A DNA stretch of 64,000 bases, taken from contig JBBQNJ010000009.1 in NCBI GenBank assembly GCA_038329845.1, positions 15,899-79,898 on the forward strand, in the 5' to 3' direction. Shown here one piece after another: positions 7,843-17,300 of this stretch (the first letter of the stretch is position 1; each line of letters begins with the position of its first letter). Source of the DNA: JBBQNJ01 sp038329845 (lineage in GTDB: Bacteria > Planctomycetota > Phycisphaerae > Tepidisphaerales > Tepidisphaeraceae). The notes under the pieces are model-generated. The model searched no databases and had not been told where the DNA came from. It saw only the letters and a program-made list of their open reading frames with translations. A program made the position numbers and the translations under genes.

Positions 7843-8126
7843 CGACGGCGCGGCGGCATCGAGGCGGATCGAACATGCGGCGCGGCGGCGACGATGGCGC
7901 GGCGGGGTCGCGACGACGACGATGCGGTGACGGCGATGATGGCGCGGCGACGAGGACGGCGCGAGGAGGACGGCGCGAGGAGGACGGCGCGAGGAGGATG
8001 GCGCGAGGAGGATGGCGCGGCGGCGACTCGGCCTCGTCGCGGCGGTGACGACGGCGCGACGACAACGGCGCAACGACGCGACGGCGACTCGACCTCGTGG
8101 CGGTGTCGCGGCCTGACGAGGGGTCG
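7843..8126. repeat. GC-rich low-complexity spacer with a 14-bp minisatellite
   Basis: Between ychF and the yqgE-like gene there is no credible gene. At 7950-8019 the unit AGGAGGACGGCGCG (14 bp, C/T variant in the later copies) repeats about five times, and the flanks consist of GCGACGACG-type simple sequence. The long open frames here on both strands are composition artefacts (Arg/Gly-rich). Confidence 0.7.
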
Positions 8127-8672
8127 TCAATTCATCCGCGGATCCTTGGGGATATGGCGCGGGTCGATCCAGCGTCCCACTCGCGTCTGGGCGGTGACGG
8201 TCTCCCAGAATCGCTCGTCGGGGGTGTGGAAAATCAGGTCGGTGGTGGCCGGGATCAGCAGCCACGAATCCGACTCCAACTCCATTTCGAGCTGGCCGGC
8301 GGTCCATCCCGAATATCCAATGAAAAACTTGGTCGGCCCGGTGTTGTGATCCAGCAGCCACTCGACGCTCGATCGCTCGGACGAAAAATAGACGCCGGAA
8401 CACACTTCGATCTCACCGACGTCGGCGTGCGAATGCAGCACAACCAGCGGACCCTCGCACGGCCCGCCGTAACGCAGCGCACCTTCGATGATGCACGGGC
8501 GTTCCAGGGCTTTTTCGATCACGTCCTTGACGGTCGGCTCGAGGGCGCGATTCAGCACGATGCCTAAGGCCCCCTCGGCGTCATGGCGCACGATCAGCAC
8601 CACGGTGTGGACGAAGTTCGGGTCCAGCAGCCGCGGCACCGCAAGCAGAAGTTGTCCGGTCAGGCCGTTCAT
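8127..8672 (-). CDS. YqgE/UPF0301 (DUF179) family protein
   Basis: The 181-residue protein starts MNGLTGQLLLAVPRLLDPNF, the classical UPF0301 beginning (G.LL.A.P.L.DP.F...VV.I..H...GA.G...N). It contains GALGIVLNRALE, a GGP motif (YGGPCEGPLVVLH), and the FIGYSGWTAGQLEMELESDSW signature region. Length matches the family (about 185). The function remains undefined; the fold resembles no known enzyme with a clear active site. ATG 8672 starts the conserved sequence; the frame is open for 11 more codons. Confidence 0.9.
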   Translation of the reverse strand: MNGLTGQLLLAVPRLLDPNFVHTVVLIVRHDAEGALGIVLNRALEPTVKDVIEKALERPCIIEGALRYGGPCEGPLVVLHSHADVGEIEVCSGVYFSSERSSVEWLLDHNTGPTKFFIGYSGWTAGQLEMELESDSWLLIPATTDLIFHTPDERFWETVTAQTRVGRWIDPRHIPKDPRMN

Positions 8673-8746
8673 GATTCGATTCACCCGCTTCGCCACCGCC
8701 GCCACGGGCGATGCCCGTACGGGGTCGCCACACGATGCGCCTCGAT

Positions 8747-8820
8747 CGCAGCCGGCAGGATTCGAACCTGCGACCGGCGGATTAGAAATCCGCTGCTCTA
8801 TCCAACTGAGCTACGGCTGC
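8747..8820 (-). tRNA. tRNA-Arg (TCT)
   Basis: The minus strand forms a 74-base cloverleaf. The acceptor stem GCAGCCG pairs perfectly with CGGCTGC, the D arm is GCTC/GAGC, and the anticodon stem GCGGA/TCCGC has loop TTTCTAA, anticodon TCT. The T arm carries TTCGAAT. CCA is not encoded. Confidence 0.95.
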
Positions 8821-9321
8821 TCGACGACCGCCCATCATACCCCACCCATCGCCGCTTGCCCACGCACCGCAAGAACGTATGGAGGCCGCGTAACCGTTTT
8901 CGCGGGCTATAATTCCGCCCGTCCCAGATACCGACTTGTTCCATAGATCTAAAATTTCAGATTTCAAATCCGGTTTCCGAAGTGCCGAACGACGACCGAC
9001 AGTGGGGGCGGGGAAAAATCAGGATAAACAGGATTGGCAGCGTGGGGTGTAACTGACATTTGCGGCGATCCGATGCCGCAACGACACTTGGGCCGGATCT
9101 GTGTCTGGGAATAGGACAACGAGTTGGGCGCGGCCGTAGTGCCGGAGCCGGTGAAGCTGTCGCGCCTTCGCGGGGGCGCGTCGCCTTCGCGGGGGCGCGT
9201 CGCCTTCGCGGGGGCGCGTCGCCCTCGCGGCGGCACGTCGCCCTCGCGGCGGCTCGTCGCCCTCGCGGTAGAGAACCCGTCGCGCCCCCGGTCCTCGTTG
9301 CCCCTTCGCGCTTGAACCCCA
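8821..9321. other. Intergenic region between tRNA-Arg and tRNA-Ala
   Basis: No protein gene is supported. An AT-rich motif (TAAAATTTCAGATTTCAAAT, about 8949-8968) stands out and recurs in degenerate form near 31770-31820. The second half holds the 19-bp tandem repeat listed separately. The remainder shows nothing recognisable. Confidence 0.5.
9163..9271. repeat. 19-bp GC-rich tandem repeat
   Basis: Units starting at 9163, 9182, 9201, 9220, 9239 and 9258 follow CGCCTTCGCGGGGGCGCGT, with later copies changed to CGCCCTCGCGGCGG(C/T). The period is exactly 19 bp with no spacers. The unit can pair with itself (CGCG-rich). It sits about 50 bases from the 3' end of tRNA-Ala. Confidence 0.85.
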
Positions 9322-9394
9322 TGGAGCCGACCGGGATCGAACCGGCAACCCCTGCCTTGCAAAGGCAGTGCTCTCCCAATTGAGCTACGGCCCC
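9322..9394 (-). tRNA. tRNA-Ala (TGC)
   Basis: The minus strand forms a 73-base cloverleaf. The acceptor stem is GGGGCCG/CGGCTCC with one G-U pair and discriminator A. The D arm is GCTC/GAGC, the anticodon stem CTGCC/GGCAG has loop TTTGCAA, anticodon TGC, and the T arm carries TTCGATC. No encoded CCA. Confidence 0.95.
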
Positions 9395-9430
9395 GAACGC
9401 CGGCGATCATGGCCGCATCGTTCGGCAGGG

Positions 9431-10153
9431 TCAAGCAACGCCTTGCTTGCCCGAGGCCACCACCGCTGGCAAGTGCTCCAGCAACTGGCCCGCCAGCGAC
9501 AGGACGCGCTCGAACTCGATCTCGTCGAACGGCCGCGCTGAAAAATCCAGGATCAGCCACTCGCCGACGAGGATCAGCCCCAAGTCCGGCGGGATCAGGC
9601 TCATCGCCCACGAGCCGGCCAGTTCCTTCGCCGCCCGCTCATTCACCCCGTACAACACGAACCGCTCGGGGGGCGCCAGTTGGGGAAAACTGGTCATCGA
9701 CCAGAGGTCGGCAGCGCTCCGCAACTGGCGAGCCGGGCGAAGCGCGGTGACCGGCCAGTCCGAATCGATCCGGCGCAGCAGCAGGTTCCATTGCGCCGGC
9801 GCGGACGTTCCACTCGTCGCCGGGTCATCGTCTTCGTGCTGATCATGCAGCAACGCCCCGCAGTTGCGGCATGGCGGAGTCGATATCCGCATCAGCATCG
9901 CCTCGGCCCGCCAGAGCATCACGTCCACCCGCGGCGGCGGATCGCTCAGTCGTTCGAGTACCGCCGGCGCCGCCGGATCGCGTCGCAATTTGAACCGCTG
10001 CTCGGCGGCCCAGCTCGACAGCGCGAACCATTGCCGATGCTTGATCCAGCGTTGATTCAGCGCCCAGAACACCAGCGCCGAAGCGGCCAGCGCCGCGAGC
10101 ATCGCCGCGGGGATCACCACGGAGTCGTACGATGGGCTAATCCACATCGGCAT
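9431..10153 (-). CDS. Membrane-anchored protein of unknown function, coupled to copA
   Basis: The 240-residue protein has one N-terminal transmembrane segment (about 11-31, VVIPAAMLAALAASALVFWA) and a soluble remainder. A possible metal-binding CRNC pair (PPCRNCGALLHDQH, about residues 93-106) is followed by a C-terminal domain without recognisable motifs. ATG 10153 lies inside the end of copA (17-base overlap), so translation is probably coupled. I do not recognise the family; the Cys/His pair and the position suggest a role in the copper module, but this is inference. Confidence 0.65.
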   Translation of the reverse strand: MPMWISPSYDSVVIPAAMLAALAASALVFWALNQRWIKHRQWFALSSWAAEQRFKLRRDPAAPAVLERLSDPPPRVDVMLWRAEAMLMRISTPPCRNCGALLHDQHEDDDPATSGTSAPAQWNLLLRRIDSDWPVTALRPARQLRSAADLWSMTSFPQLAPPERFVLYGVNERAAKELAGSWAMSLIPPDLGLILVGEWLILDFSARPFDEIEFERVLSLAGQLLEHLPAVVASGKQGVA

Positions 10154-12509
10154 GGAGTTTGGTTCCGTCGATGTTCGTCCGCCGCAACAATAACGCGTTG
10201 CCCAGCACGCTCACATCGCTCAAGGCCATGGCCCCGGCGGCGATCAATGGGGTCAGGACCCCGAACGCCGCTAGCGGGATCGCCAACACATTGTAGATGA
10301 ACGCCAGAAACAGGTTCTGTCGGATTTTCGTCATCGTCGCCCGGCTCAGCCGGATCGACGTGGCGATCCCGTGCAGGCTTCCGGATATCAGCACGATGTC
10401 GCCGGTCTCCTTGGCGATGTCCGAGCCACCCCCGATGGCGATCCCCAGATCGGCGATCGCCAAGGCCGGGGCATCATTGACCCCATCGCCCACCATCGCC
10501 ACCCCCCGCCGCCGCGCTGCGCTGCGCCGCGGTCGGTCAATCGTCGGCGCTGCGTCATCGTTCGCCTGGAGCTGTCGGATCGCATCGGCCTTCCCATCGG
10601 GCTTGACCTCGGCCCGAACATCGTCGATGCCCACCTCGGCGGCGATCCGCTCGGCGGCGGCGCGATTGTCGCCCGTCAGCAGCACCGTGCGAAGTTTCAG
10701 GCCGTGCAGTTCGGCCACGGCAGCGCGGGAATCCGACTTGATCTGGTCGGCGATGACGATCAGCCCGAGCCGATGCACCGATCCATCGGCACGTTTTTCG
10801 GCCACGCTCACGAACGAGCGGCCCGCGGGCGAATCGGGCAACGCGCCCGGCGAATCGCCGCCAGAATGCTTCGCCAACAGCGATTCGCTTCCGACCAGGA
10901 CCGTCCGCCCGTCGATCTCGGCCACCACGCCGTAGCCCGGCTCGGAGGCGAAGCTCCCCGGATCGGCAAGCGCCAGACCGCGCTGCCGGGCGTGGGCCAC
11001 GACCGCCCGCGCCAGGGGGTGTTCGCTGAATTGCTCGGCCGCGCCGGCGAGTCGCAAAACCTCATCGGCGGGCATATCCGCCGTCGCCGTCACCTCGACA
11101 ACCCGCGGGCGACCCTCGGTAATCGTGCCGGTTTTGTCTAGCACCACCACGTCCAGCCGCTCGGCACTTTGCAGAGCGTCGATGTCGCGGATGAGAATTC
11201 CCCGCTGGGCGCCGCGACCGGTCCCCACCATCAGCGCCGCCGGGACCGCCAGTCCCAGCGCGCACGGGCAGGCGATGATCAACACGCTGCACACGGCGTT
11301 CGCCAGCCGCGCCCAGGTGACCGCCGCGGGCCAGTCGTGGGTCGCGCCCCACGAGTACCATCCGATCCCGGTGAGCAGCGCTACGCCCAGAACCGCCGGG
11401 ACAAACACCGCGGCGATCCGATCGGCCAGCCGCTGCACCGGCGGCTTGCTCGACTGCGCCGTTTCGACCATTTTGACGATCTGCGCCAGCGCTGTGGCGC
11501 TGCCGACCTTGGTGGCGCGGACCGTCAATCGCCCGTCCTGGTTGACGGTGCCGCCGATGACCTCATCGCCCACCGTCCGCGTCACCGGCAGCGACTCGCC
11601 GGTAATCATCGACTCATCGACGCTCGATCGGCCTTCAACAACTACGCCATCCACCGGAACTCGATCCCCCGGACGCACCAGCACGCGATCGTCCTGCTCG
11701 ATCGCGGTCAAGGGAACCTCTTCGTAATCGTCGCCCTTGAGGCGCAGCGCTGTCGCCGGGGCCAAGTCCAGCAGGTCCCGAATCGCCGACCCGGCCTTGG
11801 TGCGGGCCCGCGCCTCGAGCCAGTGCCCCAGACTGATCAGCGCCAGCAGTCCCGCGGCTTCCATGAAGTACAAGTTCGGCAAGACCGACCAGGTGCCGCT
11901 GAGAAATCCCACCAGCGCCACCAGGCTGTATCCGTAGGCGACCGTGGCCCCCATGGCGATCAGGGTGTCCATGTTGGTGGTGCCGGCCCGCAGCGCCCGC
12001 CAGGCACCGCGATAGAAGCCCCACCCGACGAACACGATCGCCACCGTCCCGCTCGCCAGCGACGCCCAGACCATCCAGCCCAGGTGTGCCGTGGAAGCCA
12101 GATGCCCCCAGATCAGATACCAAATCCAATGCGTCAATTCCAGGGGCAACCACAGCGCCACGCCCACCACGGTGCGGTGCCACCACCCTCGCGCCTCGGC
12201 GATCTGACGCGCCAGTCGCTGCTGTTCGATGTTCTGCTGTGCCGCCCCCGGCGACTGCGGTGCCGCCGGATATCCCGCATCGGTAATCGCCCGCGCCACC
12301 GCGATCGGATCGGTCCGTTCCGCGTCATACACGACCCTCGCGCGGCCCCGGGCCAGGTTCACCTCGCACGTCCGCACGCCCGGCAGCTTCGCCGCCGCCT
12401 TCTCCACATGGGCCACGCAACTGGCGCAGTTCATCCCCTCGACGGAAAAAACGCTTTCCTGTATTGCCGGCGCGGCGATGTTTTCGGCGGCATCGGTAGC
12501 GGTTGTCAT
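10137..12509 (-). CDS. copA: Copper-translocating P1B-type ATPase
   Basis: The 790-residue protein has one N-terminal heavy-metal-binding domain with GMNCASC (about 25-31), eight predicted transmembrane segments, and the actuator TGES motif (MITGESLPV). The ion-binding IIACPCALGLA is typical of Cu+ pumps. DKTGTIT carries the phosphorylated aspartate, SEHPLA is the nucleotide-binding HP motif, and VGDGVNDAPALAIADLGIAI the hinge. It exports Cu+ from the cytoplasm at the expense of ATP. An Arg-rich stretch (TIDRPRRSAARRRG) just before VGDGVNDAP is unusual. It lies third in a four-gene minus-strand operon with two CopD-like membrane proteins upstream. Confidence 0.95.
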   Translation of the reverse strand: MTTATDAAENIAAPAIQESVFSVEGMNCASCVAHVEKAAAKLPGVRTCEVNLARGRARVVYDAERTDPIAVARAITDAGYPAAPQSPGAAQQNIEQQRLARQIAEARGWWHRTVVGVALWLPLELTHWIWYLIWGHLASTAHLGWMVWASLASGTVAIVFVGWGFYRGAWRALRAGTTNMDTLIAMGATVAYGYSLVALVGFLSGTWSVLPNLYFMEAAGLLALISLGHWLEARARTKAGSAIRDLLDLAPATALRLKGDDYEEVPLTAIEQDDRVLVRPGDRVPVDGVVVEGRSSVDESMITGESLPVTRTVGDEVIGGTVNQDGRLTVRATKVGSATALAQIVKMVETAQSSKPPVQRLADRIAAVFVPAVLGVALLTGIGWYSWGATHDWPAAVTWARLANAVCSVLIIACPCALGLAVPAALMVGTGRGAQRGILIRDIDALQSAERLDVVVLDKTGTITEGRPRVVEVTATADMPADEVLRLAGAAEQFSEHPLARAVVAHARQRGLALADPGSFASEPGYGVVAEIDGRTVLVGSESLLAKHSGGDSPGALPDSPAGRSFVSVAEKRADGSVHRLGLIVIADQIKSDSRAAVAELHGLKLRTVLLTGDNRAAAERIAAEVGIDDVRAEVKPDGKADAIRQLQANDDAAPTIDRPRRSAARRRGVAMVGDGVNDAPALAIADLGIAIGGGSDIAKETGDIVLISGSLHGIATSIRLSRATMTKIRQNLFLAFIYNVLAIPLAAFGVLTPLIAAGAMALSDVSVLGNALLLRRTNIDGTKLHADVD

Positions 12510-12581
12510 AAGGCGCGATTGTATGCGCCGACCCCGTGAAATCGCAGCCTCTTTTCGCCTCGGGCCGGCGAAGGCGCGCGG

Positions 12582-13133
12582 TTATCCCCCGGTCGGCTGT
12601 TGATGGCGCGCGGGATTGCGGTCGGTCTCGTTGATGCGCACCTGCCGGGTCGCCGTGGCCAGAAAAATGACGATCAGGAGGATGACCAGATTCAGGCGCA
12701 TCCACTGGATGGGATGGTCGGGCGGGCGCTTGCCCAGGGTGAGAAACAGCGCGATCAGCACCGCCAGTCCGCCGGTCGAGGCGTGCGCTGCCCACCACCA
12801 TCCCGATCGCGGCGACGCGGACTCCACCGAGACCTGCGTCGTCGAGGTCGTCGGCGCCGGCAGGCGAATCGCCTGGCTGGCCGTGTACTTCGCCCAGTGA
12901 CCGGCGCTGGAGATCACCCCGGTGGCGATCAGCGTAATCGCCGCGACCCAGACGATCCGGCGAAACACCCATCGCGCCCGGGCGAAAATCGACAATTGGT
13001 GTTCTTCTTTCAGATCCTCGATGGCGATGGGAACAACCATCTCGTAGAACAGCGTTCCGCCCACCAACAGCGTCGTGCAGACGATGTGCAGGTATCGCGC
13101 CACCATGTACAGGCCGTTGATGAGGGTATCCAT
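12582..13133 (-). CDS. CopD-like integral membrane protein (second of two)
   Basis: The 183-residue protein has about four transmembrane segments. The first carries YLHIVCTTLLVGGTLFYEMV, resembling the histidine-bearing first helices of CopD/DUF2269-like proteins (R.LHI...GG..F). It lies 10 bases downstream of a paralogue and 72 bases upstream of copA. A role in copper uptake or redox handling is suggested only by context. The loop with PAPTTSTTQVSVESASPRSG is likely non-cytoplasmic. Confidence 0.65.
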   Translation of the reverse strand: MDTLINGLYMVARYLHIVCTTLLVGGTLFYEMVVPIAIEDLKEEHQLSIFARARWVFRRIVWVAAITLIATGVISSAGHWAKYTASQAIRLPAPTTSTTQVSVESASPRSGWWWAAHASTGGLAVLIALFLTLGKRPPDHPIQWMRLNLVILLIVIFLATATRQVRINETDRNPARHQQPTGG

Positions 13134-13143
13134 AGGAGTGAGG

Positions 13144-13644
13144 CTACGGCGTTGTGAGGTTTTGTGTTGCGATCACGGCGGGCGGTGCCGAGCGGATCAT
13201 CGCCCGCTCGCGCAGGAATTTCAGACTGCTCGCCGCCGCCACGGCGCATCCGAGCAGCAAGAGATTGATCAGCATCCAGCGGCGATGCTTCGCGGTCACC
13301 ACCTCACCGAGGAACAGCCAGATGGCGATCGCAAAAATCATCAGCGCCAACACGACATGGACGCCGAACATGGCGTGGCCCGAGCCACGGGGATATTTGT
13401 CCCAAGCCAAATACGCGTTGTATGTCCCGCTGGCGATGAACAGCACGATCGCCGAATGAACGAGGATTTTGAAAGCCCGCCTCATTCGCAGCATCGCGTC
13501 GCGGCGATCGCCCTCCCCCAGCGGCCCCAGTCCCCGCGGCACGATGAATCGCATGAAAATGAGTCCCCCGATCACCGCGCACGCGGTCATCACATGCACC
13601 CACCGCGAAAACACCGCCAGAAAGTCCAAGATCACCCCCGCCAT
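13144..13644 (-). CDS. CopD-like integral membrane protein (first of two)
   Basis: The 166-residue protein has four predicted transmembrane helices. It begins FSRWVHVMTACAVIGGLIFM, with the same W-H...GG..F pattern as the next gene, indicating tandem paralogues. It is the first gene of the copper operon; the intergenic region to the divergent cheR-like gene is only about 90 bases and must hold both promoters. Function by context is copper transport or homeostasis. Confidence 0.65.
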   Translation of the reverse strand: MAGVILDFLAVFSRWVHVMTACAVIGGLIFMRFIVPRGLGPLGEGDRRDAMLRMRRAFKILVHSAIVLFIASGTYNAYLAWDKYPRGSGHAMFGVHVVLALMIFAIAIWLFLGEVVTAKHRRWMLINLLLLGCAVAAASSLKFLRERAMIRSAPPAVIATQNLTTP

Positions 13645-13736
13645 TATACCCGCCCCGCCCCTCGGTGTGAAAGCGTCTCGAGGCGATTCCCCCCGGGGCG
13701 TCGATTGAGCGGTCGCCGGCTCTGCTGACCAAGGCG

Positions 13737-14330
13737 GTGGGAGCGCTGCTGCTGGGTGTGACTGATTTTCAGCGTGATCCGGCGGTTTTCCAAGCCTTGG
13801 CGGACCTGCTGCCGTCGGTGGCGCCGGACGGGGCGGTGAGGGTGATTTGTGTTGCCTGCTCGGACGGTTCGGAGGTATACTCGATCGCTATCTTATTGTC
13901 CGAATTGCATTTGTTGGATCGCAGTGAAGTCGTGGGCATGGACTGCCGCCCCGATGCGATCGCGTGGGCGCGGGATGGATGGTATGGCGAGCCGGCGCTG
14001 CGGGCGCTGGCGCCGCGGCAGCGAGCGAGATATTTCGTGCCGGATGGCGATGGATTCCGGGTGATCGAGCCGCTGCGCCGAGCGGTTCGTTTTGAATTAT
14101 GCGATCTTCTCGCCGAGATGGAGCCGGGGCCGTGGGATGTCGTCCTGTGGCGCAACAGCGCGATCTATCTTCGGGCTGAATCGGCGAGGGAGGTTTGGCG
14201 GCTACTGGGACGGTCGCTGCGTCCGGGCGGACTGCTGGTGAGCGGCAAGGCCGAGCGCCCCGAGTGCGATGTGCCGCTGCGGCGGATCGCCCCGTGCATT
14301 TACGCCAGGACCCATGGAGACGGAACATGA
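13737..14330 (+). CDS. CheR-like SAM-dependent methyltransferase lacking the N-terminal domain
   Basis: The 197-residue protein corresponds to the catalytic domain of CheR. LLLGVTDFQRDPAVFQALAD matches the T.FFRDP.VF.AL entry, VACSDGSEVYSIAILLSE matches the SAGCSSGEEPYS motif I in altered form, and DVVLWRNSAIYL matches D...CRNV.IY. The helical N-terminal domain that contacts receptors is missing. The frame stays open upstream to a TGA near 13668 (KRLEAIPPG...LLTKA), so the true start is uncertain and 5' truncation is possible. The stop overlaps the ATG of the large kinase gene. The cysteine-arginine of CRN is changed to WRN. Confidence 0.75.
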   Translation: MGALLLGVTDFQRDPAVFQALADLLPSVAPDGAVRVICVACSDGSEVYSIAILLSELHLLDRSEVVGMDCRPDAIAWARDGWYGEPALRALAPRQRARYFVPDGDGFRVIEPLRRAVRFELCDLLAEMEPGPWDVVLWRNSAIYLRAESAREVWRLLGRSLRPGGLLVSGKAERPECDVPLRRIAPCIYARTHGDGT

Positions 14331-17300
14331 TGCCAGCATCTCGACGCGGGAAACGGACGTATCCGAGTCTCGAACTGGGCCTGATCGCCTGCATCGCCAC
14401 GGTGATCGTCTGGGGAGTGCTGCGCCTGGGGTTGTTTCCCCGTACGGTCATGCCGTTGACGTACGCATTGCCGCTATTGATCTGCCTGTGGATGCGCGAC
14501 AAGCGGATGCTGTGGGGGATGGCGGCGGTCTTCGCGTTAATGGCGACGGTGAAGGTCTGGACTATCCTTCCCGGGGCCGAGCTGAGCACCTTTGAGGATT
14601 GGGCGGTCTGGATTTCCCAGTTGATCAACATCGGCGTCGCCGGCGCGGTGGTGCATCTGATCATCAACCTCAACGCTTCGCTCGAGCGGCGGAACGAGGC
14701 GTTGCAACAGACCAACGCCGAGCTGGAGACGGCCAACGAAGAACTGGCGGTGCGCGAGGAGGAGATTTCGCGTCAGAACGAAGAGTTGCGGGCACAATCG
14801 GAGGAATTGACCCAGCAGAACGAAGAGCTTCGGGCCCAGGGCGAGGAACTCGAGCAGCAGACCGAGGAGCTGTCGGTGCAGTCCGAGGAGTTGTGCGCGA
14901 CCAACCGGGAGCTCGCCCGGCGCGAGCAGATGCTCCAGGGGATGTTGTCGTCATGGCGCAGCGGCGGCAAAGAGTCTTCGCTGCTCGAGGAGGTCTGTCG
15001 TCGGGGGATGAAGTTGCTGGGCGAAGATGTCTTTGCGGTGGCCGTCAGCGAGGCCCGCGAGGATCAACTGCGCACGCAGTGCGCGGTGGGGATCAGCGCC
15101 GAGAATCGGCACCGTGCCGCAGCGCGAACGCTGGCGCGGATCGTGATCAGCGAGGACCGCACCGCGGCGCTGGACGATGTGACGCTTCGACCGGACCTGG
15201 AGTTCGCGGCCCCCAGCAACGGCGATTCGGTCCGCGCGGCCTTGACCGCGCCGTTGCGTTCGGGCAGGCGTGCGGTCGGGGCCGTCGAGTTTTACGCCTC
15301 GCAGGCCCGGCCGTGGACGGCGGACCAGTTCCGCCTGGGCGAATGGGTCGCAGACCAATGCGCCTGGGTACTGGAAATGGGGCGCCTGCGCGATCGGGCC
15401 CTCTCCAGCGAGCGCGAGAACCAGGCGATCCTGGACCGCGCCGGAGTCGGGATCGCCCGCGTCGGGCTCGATGGACGATTCGTCAGCTTTAACGACCGGC
15501 TGTGCGCGATCACGGGCCGCTCACCCGAAGCGCTGGCCGAAACCACGTTTCAACAAATCACCCATCCCGATGACCTGGATCGGGATCTCGAACAGCTCGC
15601 CCAACTCGCTACGGGAGCTATTCAGCGCTACGCGATGGAGAAGCGCTATTTGCGCCCCGATGGCTCGGCGGTCTGGGTGCATCTGACCGGCTCGGCCGTG
15701 CGCGGTGCCGATGGGGTGGCGCTCTATTTTGTCGCCGTGGTCGAGGACATCACAGCGAGAAGGGCCGAAGAAGCCGAGCGCCAGGCGAGCCGGCGCCTGC
15801 TGAGTGTGGCAATGGAGGCGGCCGACCTGGGGACCTGGCAGTACACGCTCGCCGATCAAGTCTGCGTTTGCGGAGAGCGGGCCCAGCGCCTGTATGGGCT
15901 GAACGATCCGCGATGGGACTATACCGAGGCGGGGGTTCGCGCGGTGCTGCATTCGGACGATGTCCAGCCGATGTGGAAGGCCGTGGCCGCCGCGTCCGAT
16001 CCCATCGGCGATGGACGCTATCACATTGAATACCGCGTTCGCCGGCCTGATGGAAGCTGGCGCTGGCTCAGCGCCTGGGGCTTGACGGAGTTCGAGGGCG
16101 ATGGCCCGACCCGCCGGGCGGTGCGGCTCATCGGTGCCAGTCGCGATATCACCTCGCGCAAGGGAGCCGAGCAGGCGCTGCTGGAGAGCGAAGAGCGTCA
16201 CCGGCTTCTGTCGCGGACGATGCTGCAAGGCGTGGTCCACCAGGACGCCGACGGGGTGATCGTGGCGATGAACCCCGCGGCCGAGCGGATCCTGGGAAAG
16301 ACCCGCGAACAGTTCCTGGGAAGCACCTCGCAGCGGGAAGAGCCTCACACCGTGCGCGAGGATGGATCGGCATTTCCCGGCGACGACCATCCGTCGATGG
16401 TTGCCCTGCGCAGCGGCCAGCCACAGCGCGGGGTCGTGATGGGGGTTTGGAATCCGCAACTCGGCGAGCGGCGCTGGCTCGATGTCAGCGCCGTTGCGGT
16501 GCGGCGCGAGAACCAGGACCGGCCTCACGAGGTCTACACGATTTTCGACGACATCACCGAGCGAAAAAAGGCCGTGGAAGATCTCGCCGCCACCACGCGC
16601 CGGCTCGAGGCGCTGCTCGATGCCCTGCCGGTGGGCGTGAGTTTTTCCAACGACCCGGATTGCCGAGTGATCCAGGGGAACCGCGCCGTCCTGAACCAGT
16701 TCGGCGCGACCGATGCAGACAATCTCTCGTCCTCGGCAACCGACGCCGATGCCGTGGGTCGGCATGTAAAGTTCCGTCACGAAGGGCGGAGAATCGAACC
16801 CGACGACCTGCCGCTTCAGCGCGCGGCCAAGCTGAACGCCGACATCCCCGCGATGGAGTTTGAAGTCGAGTTGCCCGGCGGGCGACGGTGGTTCGCCGAT
16901 ATCTCCGCCGCGCCCCTGCGCGACGCCGGCGGGCAGGTGATCGGCGCGATCGCCGTCTCGGTGGACATCACCCCGCGAAAGCTCGCCGAGGCCGAGCTGC
17001 GCGAAAGCGAAGAGCGGTTCCGCGTGATGGCCGATGGACTGCCGCACATCATCTGGGTGCATGATTCCGATGGATCGCTGAAGATGGTCAACCGGGCCTA
17101 CCTCGAGTTCTTCGCCGTCACGCTCGAGCAGGTCAACGCCTCGGGATGGATGCCGCTGGTGCATCCCGAGGACCGCGAGCCGTACGTCAACGAGTTTGCG
17201 GCGTGCATGCGCGACCGTCGCCGCTTCCAAGCCGAGGCCCGGGTGCGCAACGCCGCGGGCGAATGGCGCTGGATCGCCTCGTGGGGCCAGCCTCGTTTCT

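Noticed and set aside
15521..17230. Long minus-strand open frame (569 codons) antisense to the hybrid kinase
   Set aside because: It is a composition shadow of the PAS-encoding frame, with no domain and no ribosome-binding site.
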